NCBI GenBank assembly: GCA_016899975.1
Contig: JACJJN010000008.1
Location: 48,345-112,344, forward strand
Length of the DNA: 64,000 nucleotides
DNA from: Lacrimispora saccharolytica
Lineage (GTDB): Bacteria > Bacillota > Clostridia > Lachnospirales > Lachnospiraceae
Direction of reading: 5' to 3'
The notes beneath the pieces are model-generated. The model saw nothing but the letters and a program-made list of their open reading frames with translations. It was not told the origin of the DNA and ran no database searches. Positions 1-6,952 of this stretch are shown piece by piece. How positions within the stretch are numbered: the stretch's first letter is position 1; each line of letters starts with the position of its first letter. The translations under genes and the position numbers were made by a program.

Positions 1-1
1 A

Positions 2-559
2 GACTGGGTGCTCTGTATCGGGGCGGCGGCGGTGGGTTCGGTGATCAGCGATATCGACGTGACAACCTCCGACTCGCGGGAAACGCTCAATCGGATCACA
101 GCGGTTTCTGTTCTGGCCGTGGCGGCAGTGGGCATTGCCGAGGCATGGTGGGATCTTGGAATTATCCGGAATTTTGACAGGGAGAGCAGCATTTTCCGTC
201 TGATCCTCGGGTTTGCCGCCTTTCTTGCAGTCTGCACCTTTGGAAAGAATCAGCCTCACCGCTCGTTTATGCATTCGTTCCTGGGCTGGATCCTGCTGGG
301 ACAGATCACCGCGTTTATTTATCCCGCTATGACGCCGTATTTTTCCATTGCGATGCTTTCTCATATGGCGATCGATCTGCTGAACCGGCGGAATGTCCGT
401 CTGCTGTACCCGCTGAAGAAAGGATTCAGCTTCGGAATCTGCAGCGCCGACGGGTGGGTGAACCGGAATCTGTTCCTTGCGGGAACTGCGGTCAGCGTGC
501 TCGTTTCGCTGCTTCTGTTCTTTTTCCGGTATCGGAGAGAATTGACCGGAATCTGGTAA
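2..559 (+). CDS. YdjM-type metal-dependent hydrolase-like membrane protein, 5' end cut by window
   Basis: The reading frame is open to the first base, so the true start lies outside the window. What remains is about 185 residues with several hydrophobic segments. Features typical of the YdjM/DUF457 family of membrane-bound putative metal-dependent hydrolases are visible: an Asp pair in SDIDVTTSD near the start, a His-rich HRSFMHS motif in the middle, and a later SHMAIDLLN segment. In this family such His and Asp residues are thought to bind metal. The substrate is unknown. The C-terminus ends in a membrane segment with an Arg-rich tail. No partner gene is apparent; the next gene, trmO, has its own upstream promoter-like sequence. 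The family assignment is fairly secure, the enzymatic role is not. Confidence 0.7.
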   Translation, partial: DWVLCIGAAAVGSVISDIDVTTSDSRETLNRITAVSVLAVAAVGIAEAWWDLGIIRNFDRESSIFRLILGFAAFLAVCTFGKNQPHRSFMHSFLGWILLGQITAFIYPAMTPYFSIAMLSHMAIDLLNRRNVRLLYPLKKGFSFGICSADGWVNRNLFLAGTAVSVLVSLLLFFFRYRRELTGIW

Positions 560-590
560 CAAAAATTATCGGAATCTGGCGGCAGGATAC

Positions 591-621
591 TTGACGATAC
601 AGGGGATACAGGGAGTATAAT
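591..621 (+). promoter_or_regulatory. Probable promoter upstream of trmO
   Basis: TTGACG (591-596) and a perfect TATAAT (616-621) are separated by 19 bp, slightly longer than the 17-bp optimum. It lies about 100 bp before the trmO start and after the stop of the previous gene. Confidence 0.5.
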
Positions 622-723
622 AAAGGGTAAGTTTTGTCCGGATTTTCGTGAAAAAAGGAAGAGTGGAAAGTGATGAAAAAAGAAGCGTAACGAAGCGAAG
701 AGAAAAATCAGGAGGAAAGAGAG

Positions 724-1482
724 ATGCAGGAAGCTGAGGAAACGAAAACAGGAGACAGCAAAGAGGAAAAGAATCTGCTCCCTCCGTTTCACAGGATTGC
801 GCGTATCCGGAATGATTTTCCGGAAAAGTTCGGGATTCCGCGCCAGAGCGGGCTGGTGGAGGAACTGGAAGCGTTGATCATTTTTGAACCGGAATACCGG
901 AATCCCGAGGCGCTGCGCGGGCTGGAGGAATATTCTCATATCTGGCTGATCTGGGAATTTTCCGAATCGGTGTTGGAGAAGTGGTCCCCGACCGTGAGAC
1001 CGCCTCGTCTTGGCGGAAATACAAGGATGGGCGTTTTTGCCACACGTTCCCCGTTCCGGCCGAATCCCATCGGGCTGTCCAGTGTACGTCTGGAAGCCAT
1101 CGAACAGCATCCGGAGTACGGCTATGTGCTCCGTGTCCGGGGCGCGGATTTGATGAACGGAACGCCGATCCTGGATATCAAACCGTACCTGCCCCATGTG
1201 GACAGCCATCCTGATGCCTGCGGCGGATTCTCCCGTCAGTTTGAAGATTATGGGCTTCAGGTGGAAATTCCGGAACAGTGGCTGGAAAAGGTTCCGGAGC
1301 AGAAACGGGCTGCGCTTGCCGGGGTCCTCGCCAATGACCCGCGGCCTGCCTATCAAAAAGATCCGGAACGGGTTTACGGTCTGAGCTTTGCGGGACTTAC
1401 GGTACATTTCCGTGTGTCTGAAAATGTGCTGATGGTGTGTGAGATTCAGCAGGAAGGGAAGAAGGAGAGCTATGAATTATGA
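724..1482 (+). CDS. trmO: tRNA (N6-threonylcarbamoyladenosine(37)-N6)-methyltransferase TrmO
   Basis: TrmO (formerly UPF0066/YaeB/TsaA) uses S-adenosylmethionine to methylate t6A37 of certain tRNAs. The 252-residue protein shows the family core: a start region FHRIARIRNDFPEKFGIPRQ, the EEYSHIWLIWEF segment, and the signature PRLGGNTRMGVFATRSPFRPNPIGLS near residues 95-120, followed by GADLMNGTPILDIKPYLP. The C-terminal extension containing DPRPAY and the YGLSFAGL segment is typical of the long bacterial form. The start follows a strong AGGAGG site. Its stop overlaps the ATG of the AEC transporter by 4 bp (ATGA), so the two are probably co-transcribed, although no functional link is known. Confidence 0.9.
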   Translation: MQEAEETKTGDSKEEKNLLPPFHRIARIRNDFPEKFGIPRQSGLVEELEALIIFEPEYRNPEALRGLEEYSHIWLIWEFSESVLEKWSPTVRPPRLGGNTRMGVFATRSPFRPNPIGLSSVRLEAIEQHPEYGYVLRVRGADLMNGTPILDIKPYLPHVDSHPDACGGFSRQFEDYGLQVEIPEQWLEKVPEQKRAALAGVLANDPRPAYQKDPERVYGLSFAGLTVHFRVSENVLMVCEIQQEGKKESYEL

Positions 1483-2387
1483 GTAACGTATTTACACAGA
1501 CAGTGGTATATCTGGCCCTTTTGTTTCTGGGGTACGGATTCAAAAAGGCAGGGATCTTTAAGGTGGAGGATACAAAATTCCTGAAATCGGTGATCCTGTA
1601 CATAACGATGCCCGCGACGGCAGTCAATGGTCTGAAAGATCTGGAACTGCAGACCTCCTTTCTCTGGTGTTTTCTGATCGGATTTGTGACGTGTACCGTC
1701 CTGCTGGCGGTGGGAATGGCCGCTTCCCGAAAGAGTGACGCCGACGGAAAACTGCAGTATCTGTTCAGTTTTAACAGTTTTAATGTTGGCAATTTTGCGA
1801 TCCCGTTTCTGACAGGCCTGATCTCCACCAACGGATTTGCGGCGCTCTGCCTGTTTGATATTGCGGTCGCAATTTTTCTGTATGGTGTGGATTATTCCCT
1901 GGCAGAGAGCAGAAAAGGAAACGGCGGCGGATTTTCCGCGAAGCTTCTGCTGAAAAAGATCTTCTGTTCTCCGGTCACAGATGCTTATCTGATCATGATC
2001 GTGCTGGCGGCGTTGCAGCTGCGTCTCCCGGAACCTGTGCTGAAGCTTGCAAGTGTGGCAGGCAATGCCAATGCATTTCTGGCAATGCTGAGCATCGGCA
2101 TTCTGTTTGAGTGGAATATGGATAAGAAGAACCGGAAAATGCTGGTGAAATTTTTCAGCCTCCGGTATCTGGTGCTGATCCTGCTGTCTGCCGCAGTGGT
2201 ATTTCTGGTACCGTTCCCCCATGATATCCGCCAGGCAATCTGTGTGCTGCTGATGGCTCCGGTGGCAAGTATTGCCCCGCTTCTGACGGAGAACGCAGGC
2301 GGAGACGGCGCGAAAGCGGCGCAGATCAATTCGGTCAGCATTCTGCTGGGGATAGCAATGATGATGATCATGTACGCGGTTGTATAA
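1479..2387 (+). CDS. AEC (auxin efflux carrier) family transporter
   Basis: A 302-residue, strongly hydrophobic protein with about ten predicted membrane segments in the usual two five-helix halves of the AEC/MdcF family. These are secondary transporters for organic acids such as malate or malonate. Supporting segments are LFLGYGFKKAGIF near the N-terminus, FNSFNVGNFAIPF around residue 100, and the C-terminal half with MAPVASIAPLLTENAGGD. The substrate cannot be told from sequence. The gene starts within the trmO stop (ATGA overlap), implying translational coupling. The length is normal for the family. Confidence 0.85.
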   Translation: MSNVFTQTVVYLALLFLGYGFKKAGIFKVEDTKFLKSVILYITMPATAVNGLKDLELQTSFLWCFLIGFVTCTVLLAVGMAASRKSDADGKLQYLFSFNSFNVGNFAIPFLTGLISTNGFAALCLFDIAVAIFLYGVDYSLAESRKGNGGGFSAKLLLKKIFCSPVTDAYLIMIVLAALQLRLPEPVLKLASVAGNANAFLAMLSIGILFEWNMDKKNRKMLVKFFSLRYLVLILLSAAVVFLVPFPHDIRQAICVLLMAPVASIAPLLTENAGGDGAKAAQINSVSILLGIAMMMIMYAVV

Positions 2388-2401
2388 AGGTAAACCTGGA
2401 A

Positions 2402-2454
2402 TTGTAAACTAATAACAAAAACAGGTTGACATTAGAAAGGCTCTGTGATATTCT
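2402..2454 (+). promoter_or_regulatory. bioY promoter overlapped by probable BirA operator
   Basis: TTGACA (2426-2431) and TATTCT (2449-2454) are spaced by exactly 17 bp. Two inverted half-sites, TTGTAAACT (2402-2410) and GGTTGACAT (2424-2432), match the biotin repressor half-site TTGTAAACC/GGTTTACAA, with the right half covering the -35 box. The 13-bp spacer is a little shorter than the 14-16 bp usually quoted for BirA sites. The position directly ahead of the biotin transporter gene supports biotin-dependent repression. Confidence 0.6.
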
Positions 2455-2557
2455 CATGGAAGATATCGCAGGATTTCAGAGGATGTTTGAAAAGTGAAGG
2501 AAGATTCAAACACGCTCCAGGGAAAGGAATCTGCGGAAAAAAGGAGGGTGTCTGAAG

Positions 2558-3127
2558 ATGCGTACATCAACGATGGAAAAGAACAAGAAACTAACAGCGG
2601 CGGATCTTGTATACATAGCAGTGTTTGCCGGAATCATGGCGGTATGTTCCTGGATATCCATTCCGGCAGCCGTGCCGTTTACCATGCAGACCTTTGCGGT
2701 ATTTTTCGCATTTACCGTGCTTGGCGGGAGACGGGGAACCCTGGCGGTCCTGGTCTATATCCTGATGGGAGTCGTCGGACTTCCGGTGTTTGCCGGATTC
2801 CAGGGCGGGATCGGAGCGCTGGCGGGGGCAAGCGGAGGCTATATTATCGGTTTTCTGGGTTCTGCACTGGTGATGTGGGGCATGGAGAAGCTTGCAGGAA
2901 GAAAACCCTGGATGCAGGTTTTGATCATGATTCTGGGGCTGCTGGTCTGCTATGCGTTCGGGACCGCCTGGTTTATGGTTGTTTATATGGCGTCCACAGG
3001 TCCGGTGGGGCTGCTCACCGTACTGGGATGGTGTGTGTTTCCGTTCCTGCTGCCGGATGTGCTGAAGATTCTTCTGGCTTTGGTTCTTGGCAAAAGGATT
3101 GGAAAGTATGCCGCTATCAGAAGATAG
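2558..3127 (+). CDS. bioY: Biotin transporter BioY (ECF S-component)
   Basis: BioY is the biotin-binding membrane subunit of an energy-coupling-factor importer. It works alone or with the shared EcfA1A2T module, which is not in this window. The 189-residue protein has about six hydrophobic segments and the family signatures PFTMQTFAVFFAFTVLGGRRG (near residues 45-65), a YILMGVVGLPVFAGF segment, and the GGIGALAGASGGYIIGF loop. The start at 2558 follows an AGGAGG-type site. A likely BirA operator overlaps the promoter upstream, so the gene should be shut off when biotin is plentiful. Downstream, the GNAT gene follows after 29 bp. Confidence 0.93.
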   Translation: MRTSTMEKNKKLTAADLVYIAVFAGIMAVCSWISIPAAVPFTMQTFAVFFAFTVLGGRRGTLAVLVYILMGVVGLPVFAGFQGGIGALAGASGGYIIGFLGSALVMWGMEKLAGRKPWMQVLIMILGLLVCYAFGTAWFMVVYMASTGPVGLLTVLGWCVFPFLLPDVLKILLALVLGKRIGKYAAIRR

Positions 3128-3156
3128 CCATCATAGGAAAAGAGGAGTGTTGAGGA

Positions 3157-3630
3157 ATGGTAGAGATAAGAAGAGCACAGGAGTGCGATATGAAAGATAT
3201 CAACCGTTTGCTGGTCCAGGTAAATATGGTGCATCATCAGGGCCGTCCGGATCTGTTCCGGGCGGGAAAGAAAAAATACACGGACAAACAGCTGAGGAAA
3301 TTGATCCATGACGATTCCCGGCCGATCTTTGTGGCGGTGGATGAACAGGAACGGGTGCTCGGGTATGCGTTCTGCATCTTTCAGCAGCACCTCGACGACA
3401 ACATCCTGACGGATATCCGGACGCTGTATATCGATGATCTGTGTGTGGACGAGACCATCCGCGGGCAGCATATCGGAAAGTCCCTGTATGAGGCGGTGCT
3501 CGCCTTTGCCAGGGAGAGCGGATGCTACAATGTGACCCTGAATGTCTGGACTTTGAACGAGGGGGCTATGAAGTTTTATGAGAAATGCGGGCTGAAGCCC
3601 CAGAAAGTGGGAATGGAAACGATTCTCTGA
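3157..3630 (+). CDS. GNAT family N-acetyltransferase
   Basis: A 157-residue protein of the GCN5-related acetyltransferase fold. The acetyl-CoA pyrophosphate-binding element appears as VDETIRGQHIGKSLYEAV (about residues 100-117), preceded by the beta strand TLYIDDLCV and followed by NVTLNVWTLNEGAMKFYEKCGL, which is the usual C-terminal half. The substrate cannot be deduced. It lies close behind bioY, probably in the same transcript, and is followed by a clear terminator. Confidence 0.85.
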   Translation: MVEIRRAQECDMKDINRLLVQVNMVHHQGRPDLFRAGKKKYTDKQLRKLIHDDSRPIFVAVDEQERVLGYAFCIFQQHLDDNILTDIRTLYIDDLCVDETIRGQHIGKSLYEAVLAFARESGCYNVTLNVWTLNEGAMKFYEKCGLKPQKVGMETIL

Positions 3631-3647
3631 GAAACATGCGCTGAAAA

Positions 3648-3699
3648 GAGGTTGTGAAAAAACGGATTTACGTTATTTCACAGCCCCTTTTTCTTTTTT
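3648..3699 (+). terminator. Rho-independent terminator after the bioY-GNAT pair
   Basis: GAGGTTGTGAAA (3648-3659) pairs with TTTCACAGCCCC (3676-3687) with one mismatch and one G-U, followed by a long T-rich tract. Confidence 0.85.
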
Positions 3700-3789
3700 G
3701 GAAGTTTAACATTTTATTCATATTTCTGTGTTAGTATGTTTGAAAATCAAAATACGATCGAAGATAAGAGCAGGTCAGGAGGATATGAG

Positions 3790-4473
3790 ATGGTAAAGAT
3801 ATTAGTAGTGGAGGATGATGTCCGGCTGAATCGCCTGGTATGCCGTCTGCTGTCAGATTATGGCTATCAGCCGATCAGATGCGGCAGCGCCGCAGAGGCT
3901 TTTGAAGCGATGGAACATGAACCTTTTGATATGATCATTACAGATGTAATGATGCCTGGAATGGATGGATTTGAATTTGCCGATGCGGTTCGTCAGCAGG
4001 ACAGGGAGGTTCCGATCCTGTTTGTGACGGCGCTGGATGATATGGCGTCAAAGCGGAAAGGATTCCGGATCGGGATCGACGATTATCTGGTGAAGCCGAT
4101 CGAGCTGGATGAACTGCTGCTGCGCGTGGAGGCGCTGCTCCGCAGAGCGGGCATTGCCAGTTCGAAACGCCTGTGTGTGGGAAATCTGGTGATGGACTCG
4201 GAGGAGCGGACCGCTTATGTGGACGAAGAGGAGGTGCCGCTGACCGTCCGTGAATTTGATATTCTTTACAAGCTGCTTTCCTATCCGAAGAAAACATTTA
4301 CCAGGGCACAGCTGATGGATGAATTCTGGGGCTATGAGACAGAATCCGATTCACGAACCGTGGACGTCTATATTACACGGCTGAGGAATAAATTCAAAGC
4401 CTGCACTGCCTTTGAGATTGTGACGGTGCATGGGCTGGGGTATAAGGCGGTACTGCATGAAAATGGAAAGTAA
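3790..4473 (+). CDS. OmpR/PhoB-family response regulator
   Basis: A 227-residue two-domain regulator. The N-terminal receiver domain has the acidic pair Asp9/Asp10, the phosphoacceptor Asp52 in IITDVMMPGMDG, Thr80 and Lys102 in LVKP. The C-terminal winged helix begins near residue 125 and contains VPLTVREFDILYKLL and SRTVDVYITRLRNKF, typical of the PhoB class. The frame is open further upstream, but ATG 3790 sits 9 bp behind a CAGGAGG site and begins exactly at the canonical MVKILVVEDD. The histidine kinase gene overlaps its end by 17 bp. The target genes are unknown; the small membrane gene at 5561 may be part of the same system. Confidence 0.93.
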   Translation: MVKILVVEDDVRLNRLVCRLLSDYGYQPIRCGSAAEAFEAMEHEPFDMIITDVMMPGMDGFEFADAVRQQDREVPILFVTALDDMASKRKGFRIGIDDYLVKPIELDELLLRVEALLRRAGIASSKRLCVGNLVMDSEERTAYVDEEEVPLTVREFDILYKLLSYPKKTFTRAQLMDEFWGYETESDSRTVDVYITRLRNKFKACTAFEIVTVHGLGYKAVLHENGK

Positions 4474-5542
4474 AAAAGAAATACGGAAGGCAAGAGGGAT
4501 TACTCACAGTATTTTCTCATGGAAAACCTATGGAATGTTCCTGCTGTTGACGGTGTTTGTGTGCAGCTGCTCCCTGCTGTTGTACGGCAGTATCCTCCAT
4601 CGCTATACCGGAGCCCACAGCGAAATCCTGCTTCCGCTTATGAGTATCGGAAATATGCTTCTTCTGGCTTTTCTGATCTGCCTGATCGATGGGATCCGGA
4701 AAAAGATCACGATTGAAAAGCCGGTCCATGAAATTATGGAGGCGGTGGAATGTATCTCCAGAGGAGATTTTTCCTATCGTGCGCCCATCCGGCACCAAGG
4801 AAAGCGGCGGGATGAGTTTGATATGATCCTGGAGGGCATCAATCAGATGGCGGAGGAACTCAGTCATGTGGAGACACTGCAGACGGACTTTATCTCCAAT
4901 GTTTCCCATGAACTGAAAACGCCTCTGGCGGTGATCCAGAACTATGCGTCCATGCTCCAGAGTACCGCCCTTGATGAGGAACAGAGAAGGGAATATCAGA
5001 AGATTATTGCAGATACTGCACGGCGGCTGTCGGGACTGGTCATGAATATCCTGCGTCTGAACCGGTTGGAAAATCAGGAGATTTACCCGAAATCAAAAAG
5101 GTATCCGCTGGGGGAACAGCTTCGGTGCTGCCTGCTGAATTTTGAGGAAAAATGGGAGGAAAAGGATCTGGAACTGGAGATCGATATTGACGATCTGGAT
5201 CTCTTTGGGGACGATGAGCTGCTGGAAATCGTGTGGAACAACCTGATTTCAAATGCGATAAAATTCACCGATCCGGGAGGAACGATCCGCGTATCCCTGC
5301 ACAATGAGGACGGCTTTGCTGTGGTGCAGGTAGCGGATACCGGCTGCGGCATGGATGAAAAAACCGGACAGCATATTTTTGATAAGTTTTATCAGGGGGA
5401 TTCTTCTCATAAACAGGAGGGCAACGGCCTGGGACTTGCGATGGTGCGCCGTGTGATGGATCTTGTCAAAGGGGATATTTCCGTGGAGAGCCGCCGGGGA
5501 CAGGGAACGGTATTTACGGTACGTATCCGGTTATCACAGTGA
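4457..5542 (+). CDS. Sensor histidine kinase
   Basis: A 361-residue membrane kinase, partner of the preceding response regulator. Two N-terminal membrane segments lie at about residues 26-44 and 60-79 with a short external loop of about 15 residues, so it likely senses the membrane or has no large ligand domain. A HAMP-like linker (about 82-138) follows, then the H-box ISNVSHELKTPLAVI with phosphoacceptor His151, an N-box WNNLISNAIKFTD, the G1 box DTGCGM and G2 box GNGLGLAMV. The ATG at 4457 was chosen because it lies behind an AAGGCGG sequence; ATG 4463 is an alternative. The overlap with the regulator gene indicates translational coupling. Confidence 0.92.
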   Translation: MKMESKKEIRKARGITHSIFSWKTYGMFLLLTVFVCSCSLLLYGSILHRYTGAHSEILLPLMSIGNMLLLAFLICLIDGIRKKITIEKPVHEIMEAVECISRGDFSYRAPIRHQGKRRDEFDMILEGINQMAEELSHVETLQTDFISNVSHELKTPLAVIQNYASMLQSTALDEEQRREYQKIIADTARRLSGLVMNILRLNRLENQEIYPKSKRYPLGEQLRCCLLNFEEKWEEKDLELEIDIDDLDLFGDDELLEIVWNNLISNAIKFTDPGGTIRVSLHNEDGFAVVQVADTGCGMDEKTGQHIFDKFYQGDSSHKQEGNGLGLAMVRRVMDLVKGDISVESRRGQGTVFTVRIRLSQ

Positions 5543-5560
5543 CAGAAGGAGAGAACATAG

Positions 5561-5962
5561 ATGGAAGAAAGACAGAAGGCGGAGGAGGGTTTTTCCTATA
5601 CTTACTCCGCAGAAGAAAATCAAAAGTTTCGCCGGGAAGTGGAGGCAATCCGCACCCGGTATGAGGAGAAAGATTCCCGCGAGACAAAACTGGAGCAGCT
5701 TCGGAAACTGGACAGAAAAGCCAGATCGGTCAGCATGACGGCGGCACTGGTGCTGGGAATCGGAGGAATGCTGATCTTTGGCACAGGGATGAGCCTGGTT
5801 CTCGTATGGAACTTTCAGGTTTCGGGGATTCTGGTAGGAATTCTTGGATTGGCTCTGATGGCTGCGGCTTACCCGGTTATGAAATATCTGGAAAAGAAGT
5901 GCAGGAAAAAATACGGTCCTGCGATCCTGGAACTCAGCAAAGAGCTGCTGGAGCGTGTTTGA
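5561..5962 (+). CDS. Small membrane protein downstream of the two-component system, function unknown
   Basis: I do not recognise a named family. The 133 residues consist of a charged N-terminal half that is probably helical (EENQKFRREVEAIRTRYEEK, about residues 16-35), then two hydrophobic segments at about 62-80 and 86-104, and a basic C-terminal tail. It starts 18 bp after the kinase stop behind GGAGAG and so is probably the third gene of that operon, perhaps an accessory membrane protein of the signalling pair. Its stop codon lies in a GCGTGTTTGAA word that recurs elsewhere in the window as part of an intergenic repeat, so the C-terminal end may have been set by that repeat. Confidence 0.65.
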   Translation: MEERQKAEEGFSYTYSAEENQKFRREVEAIRTRYEEKDSRETKLEQLRKLDRKARSVSMTAALVLGIGGMLIFGTGMSLVLVWNFQVSGILVGILGLALMAAAYPVMKYLEKKCRKKYGPAILELSKELLERV

Positions 5963-5986
5963 AAAGAGAAGGGATAACAAAAAAAC

Positions 5987-6037
5987 TTTACAAATCAGAA
6001 TCCTCTGTTATAATCATAAGAGTTAGTCTTAAATAAC
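5987..6037 (+). promoter_or_regulatory. Promoter with GTTAGT/ATAAC imperfect palindrome
   Basis: TTTACA (5987-5992) and a perfect TATAAT (6009-6014) are 16 bp apart. Just downstream, GTTAGT (6022-6027) and ATAAC (6033-6037) form an imperfect inverted repeat in the operator position. A longer palindrome of the same sequence type lies ahead of the next transcription unit at 6493-6512. Confidence 0.55.
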
Positions 6038-6067
6038 CTATGAGAAAAACGGAGGATTTTTAATTTG

Positions 6068-6427
6068 ATGATTCTGGAAAGACTGTTGGCCGCTGTATCC
6101 GTATTGCTGTTGATCGGCTGTATGATTGCACCGTTGAAAAAGACAGCCTTTGCCCAAAGAAATCCATGGGTGAAAAAAATTGTTGGATGCCACACACTGT
6201 ATGGAGTGGTTCTTCTGGCTGCGGCTTTTGTCCATGGAATCCTGGCGGGGAATAAGCCGGGAATGGTGACAGGAAAGCTGGCGTGGATGGTTCTTTTGAT
6301 CCTGATCCTGCTGACCCTGTTCCGCAAAAAGATGAAAACAAGATCCTGGAACCGGATACACAGCGGTCTTGCCGCAGTGGTATGCCTTCTGGTGGTCATT
6401 CATATCGTTTACGCGATTGTCGTTTGA
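6068..6427 (+). CDS. Four-helix membrane protein with conserved-looking histidines, b-type heme or reductase-like
   Basis: A 119-residue integral membrane protein with four hydrophobic segments (about residues 4-24, 41-60, 73-90 and 100-118). Histidines occur at CHTLYG and FVHGI in helix two, NRIHSG before helix four and VIHIVY inside it. This spacing of His in adjacent helices resembles small cytochrome b561 / ferric-reductase-like membrane domains, but that is inference only. A GGAGG site at 6051-6055 is 12 bp from ATG 6068 and 9 bp from an in-frame TTG at 6065, so either may be used. The promoter and the palindromes shared with the following block suggest common regulation with the YgbA-like/ABC genes. 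Confidence 0.6.
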   Translation: MILERLLAAVSVLLLIGCMIAPLKKTAFAQRNPWVKKIVGCHTLYGVVLLAAAFVHGILAGNKPGMVTGKLAWMVLLILILLTLFRKKMKTRSWNRIHSGLAAVVCLLVVIHIVYAIVV

Positions 6428-6454
6428 TCGTATAGTTTTTGCAGTTCCTTTTTG

Positions 6455-6512
6455 TTGACAGAAAGAGAAAAATATGATAAAAAATACGATGAGTTAGTTC
6501 ATAGAAACTAAC
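6455..6512 (+). promoter_or_regulatory. Promoter plus perfect GTTAGTT-N6-AACTAAC operator-like palindrome
   Basis: TTGACA (6455-6460), a 17-bp spacer and a weak TAAAAA -10 are followed by GTTAGTT (6493-6499) and AACTAAC (6506-6512). The perfect 7-bp inverted repeat is placed where a repressor would block early transcription. Sequences of this kind are seen for DtxR/MntR-type metal repressors, but the regulator here is not identified. Confidence 0.55.
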
Positions 6513-6603
6513 TTGCTGTATGTATAGCTGCAAAAAAAGTACCGATACAGCGGCTACAACGGCATATTGCCGTGGGACTTCAGAAGGAAGGAAATTCAGG
6601 GAA

Positions 6604-6951
6604 ATGAAAACGCAGGATCTGGAAAGAAAAAGGAAAAAAGAGCAGGAAGCGGTGGAACAGATGATCCATCTGTACTGCAGAGGAAATCACAGACAGCCGG
6701 CGAAAGGCGTTCTGTGTTCCGAATGCCAGGAACTGCTGGAATACGCAAAGGCGCGCAGCGCCCAGTGTCCCTTTATGGAAAAGAAGACCTTCTGCAGCAA
6801 TTGTAAGGTACATTGCTACAAGCCTGAAATGCGGGAAAACATCCGCAGAGTTATGCGGTATTCCGGGCCGAGGATGCTCCTGCACCGGCCGGGACTGGCG
6901 CTTTGGCATGTAATATGCAGCAAAAGAGAACAAAAGAAGAACGGAGATTGA
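6604..6951 (+). CDS. YgbA-like 'nitrous oxide-stimulated promoter' family protein
   Basis: A 115-residue Cys-rich basic protein of the YgbA_NO family (named for NO-responsive expression in enterobacteria; the molecular function is unknown). The characteristic layout is present: MIHLYCRGNH near residue 22, CSECQELLEYAKAR with a CxxC pair, a second cluster CPFMEKKTFCSNCKVHCY, and RRVMRYSGPRMLLHRP toward the end. The cysteines could bind a metal or Fe-S cluster. The frame is open upstream to 6520, but ATG 6604 begins the conserved region. The stop lies only 1 bp before the ABC transporter start, so these genes form one operon controlled from the palindrome-bearing promoter. Confidence 0.8.
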   Translation: MKTQDLERKRKKEQEAVEQMIHLYCRGNHRQPAKGVLCSECQELLEYAKARSAQCPFMEKKTFCSNCKVHCYKPEMRENIRRVMRYSGPRMLLHRPGLALWHVICSKREQKKNGD

Positions 6952-6952
6952 C

